This document shows, piece after piece, positions 62,628-64,000 of a stretch of 64,000 nucleotides of DNA (its first letter is position 1; each line of letters starts with the position of its first letter). The notes below the pieces were generated by a model. It saw only the letters and a list, made by a program, of their open reading frames with translations. It was not told the DNA's origin and ran no database searches. The DNA comes from an uncultured Planctomycetales bacterium (lineage in GTDB: Bacteria > Planctomycetota > Planctomycetia > Pirellulales > S012-138): NCBI GenBank assembly GCA_937982665.1, contig CALJLD010000296.1, positions 6,846 to 70,845 of the forward strand, in the 5' to 3' direction. A program made the position numbers and the translations under genes.

Positions 62628-62996
62628 CTACTTGTTCCCAGCGTCACTGACTGAAAGCGTCAAGCCATCGGGATCGAGATACTGCGCGATCTTCACGCCG
62701 AACGTTTCTTGCGGCTCCTGCACGCAAGTCACATTGTGTTCGAGCATCCGCTGATGGAACTCGTCCAGGTTTGGCACCTGAAAACCGGCCCGGCAGGTGC
62801 CAGGCTTTTCTGATCCAGGCGGCTCAGCTTCTAAGTTCGAAGTGTCGCTCTTGTGCAACGCCAAGGTCGCCCCTTCGGTGGCAAACTCCGTCCAGTGCGG
62901 CGTTTCGTACTTGAGCGGAATGCCGATCACGTCACGGTAGAACGCGACCGAGCGTTGCATGTCGCTAACGAAGATGATCGAGTAGTTGATCCGCAT
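62628..62996 (-). CDS. VOC-family (glyoxalase/dioxygenase-like) protein
   Basis: 122 aa single vicinal-oxygen-chelate domain: MRINYSIIFVSDMQRSVAFYRDVIG at the start, TEFATEGATLALHK, a second half beginning AGFQVPNLDEFH and YLDPDGLTLSVSD (Glu/His-type metal end). The reaction cannot be told; glyoxalase, fosfomycin resistance and ring-cleavage relatives share this fold. GGGA stands 9 bases before the ATG. Confidence 0.88.
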   Translation of the reverse strand: MRINYSIIFVSDMQRSVAFYRDVIGIPLKYETPHWTEFATEGATLALHKSDTSNLEAEPPGSEKPGTCRAGFQVPNLDEFHQRMLEHNVTCVQEPQETFGVKIAQYLDPDGLTLSVSDAGNK

Positions 62997-63051
62997 GGCG
63001 AGTTATCCCGGAAACTCTCAACCGAAAGAGATCCTTCGCCTGCGGTTGAGC

Positions 63052-64000
63052 TTAGGCTAGCGAATAAACTTCCGTGCCGACGTGCTGAGTCACAATCTGT
63101 CCAAAGAGTGTGAAAGAGTTCGCATCGTAGATGTCGACTGGCAAAATCTGCCCGATCTGGCGGCGGTTGCCTTCAAAGACGACGATGCGGTCACACATGG
63201 TGCGGCCGGTCAATTGAAGTTGCGGTTGCCCATCATCCGCCTTGGCGGCAGCCTTGCTGGGGCCTTCGACGAGGATCTCCACCCGACGCCCAAGGAACGG
63301 CTGGTTGTCCTCTTCGCTGATGGCGTTTTGAATGGCCAGCAACTCATTGTTGCGACGGCGTTTGACTTCGTCGGGGATGTCGTCTTCGTAAAGTTCCGCG
63401 CCCTTTGTGCCGGGGCGAGTGCTGTACTTGAAGATGAAGCTGTTCTTGAAGCGACATTCACGCACGAGTTCGACGGTCTTCTCAAAGTCTGCTTCCGTTT
63501 CGCCGCAAAAGCCGACAATGAAATCGCTGGTCACGGCGGCGTTCGGCAGGATTTCGCGAATGTTCGTCATCATCTCGCGGTAGTCTTCCACCGTGTAACC
63601 GCGCTTCATGCGGTTAAGCACATCGTTGGAACCGCTTTGAGCCGGGACGTGAAGGTACTGGCAAACTTTCGGCAAGTCACGAACCGCTGTGAGTAACTCT
63701 CGCGTCATGTCCTTGGGAAAGTTCGTGACGAACTTGATCCGGTCGATGCCGTCAATCTCGTGGAGCTGATGCAGCAGGTCAGCCATGCGAGTGGTACGGC
63801 CATCGCCGTGACGGAAGCGATAACTGTTCACGGTTTGGCCCAGCAGCGTGATCTCGCGGCAGCCTTCATCAGCCAGGCGGCGGGACTCAGCCAGAATGTG
63901 CTCCGGATCACGGCTTTGCTCCGGACCTCGCACGCTCGGCACAATGCAATACGTGCAGAACTTGTCGCACCCGATCATGATCCGCACATACGCCTGATAG
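63052..64000 (-). CDS. miaB: tRNA-2-methylthio-N6-dimethylallyladenosine synthase, 5' part beyond window
   Basis: Methylthiolates position 37 of tRNAs reading UNN codons. Visible are the radical SAM motif GCDKFCTYCIVPSVRG (CxxxCxxC) at the window edge, then ITLLGQTVNSYRF, FVTNFPKDMT, LHVPAQSGSNDVLNRMKRGYT, SDFIVGFCGETEADF and a C-terminal TRAM domain (GRRVEILVEG, GRTMCDRIVVF). The N-terminal UPF0004 domain with three further cysteines lies past base 64000. Confidence 0.94.
   Translation of the reverse strand, partial: YQAYVRIMIGCDKFCTYCIVPSVRGPEQSRDPEHILAESRRLADEGCREITLLGQTVNSYRFRHGDGRTTRMADLLHQLHEIDGIDRIKFVTNFPKDMTRELLTAVRDLPKVCQYLHVPAQSGSNDVLNRMKRGYTVEDYREMMTNIREILPNAAVTSDFIVGFCGETEADFEKTVELVRECRFKNSFIFKYSTRPGTKGAELYEDDIPDEVKRRRNNELLAIQNAISEEDNQPFLGRRVEILVEGPSKAAAKADDGQPQLQLTGRTMCDRIVVFEGNRRQIGQILPVDIYDANSFTLFGQIVTQHVGTEVYSLA

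Noticed and set aside
1..64000. CRISPR arrays, rRNA, insertion sequences and prophage genes
   Set aside because: Looked for by eye across the window; no direct-repeat/spacer pattern, rRNA sequence, transposase or phage structural gene was seen.

Overview
The window looks like a planctomycete chromosome, most likely Pirellulales or a close relative. This is judged from gene content and protein style, not from a database search. Signs include two ECF sigma factors with long C-terminal membrane extensions, a secreted tricorn-type protease, a sulfatase, membrane-anchored leucine-rich-repeat proteins starting with an FSLRSLL-type anchor, many long lineage-specific secreted proteins, and weak or absent Shine-Dalgarno sites at many starts. 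It is ordinary chromosome: no rRNA, phage, IS element or CRISPR array was seen. asnB is cut by the left edge and miaB by the right edge.

Layout. 1-8 kb: asnB behind an Asn-rich leader peptide and an intrinsic terminator, then nadA, two exported unknowns, trpE, a BFD-type [2Fe-2S] protein and a small winged-helix-like protein. 8-20 kb (nearly all minus strand): exported unknown, tricorn-like protease, ECF sigma factor with a coiled-coil tail, alkaline-phosphatase-superfamily lipoprotein, PlsC-type acyltransferase, acetolactate-decarboxylase-like lipoprotein, ECF sigma factor fused to a TlpA-type thioredoxin. 20-31 kb: EEP-family hydrolase, zinc-ribbon membrane protein, amidohydrolase, beta-propeller protein, dapB behind a spermidine-synthase-like membrane protein, and a coiled-coil membrane protein with a near-consensus promoter and a strong terminator. 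31-40 kb: two small paralogous membrane proteins, two tandem LRR membrane proteins in one frame, a B12-binding protein, a GNAT acetyltransferase, a GAF/HD-GYP protein, exported glutathione peroxidase, tRNA-Glu. 40-51 kb: csrA, glgC, SpoIIE-type phosphatase, prepilin peptidase, aroK, a DEGS1-like sphingolipid desaturase, transglutaminase, sulfatase, radical SAM protein. 52-64 kb: DinB-like protein, UPF0261 protein, DUF5996-like protein, a coupled HEAT-like/SWIM gene pair, a 790-bp gap with a 21-bp phased repeat, two more planctomycete-style proteins, a VOC protein and miaB.

How genes may work together. Central metabolism (asnB, nadA, trpE, dapB, aroK, glgC) is scattered among cell-envelope and regulatory genes. 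The best candidate for an undescribed element is the asnB leader. It is a 27-codon ORF with seven Asn codons among residues 4-15, followed by a terminator that ends about 40 bases before the asnB start, plus a 9-bp alternative pairing that would break the terminator. This is the layout of classical ribosome-mediated attenuation. Other points worth a look are the sigma/thioredoxin fusion, the sphingolipid desaturase homologue, GGA elements at csrA and glgC that hint at CsrA control, and a short palindromic repeat family with one copy inserted in frame in a protein.
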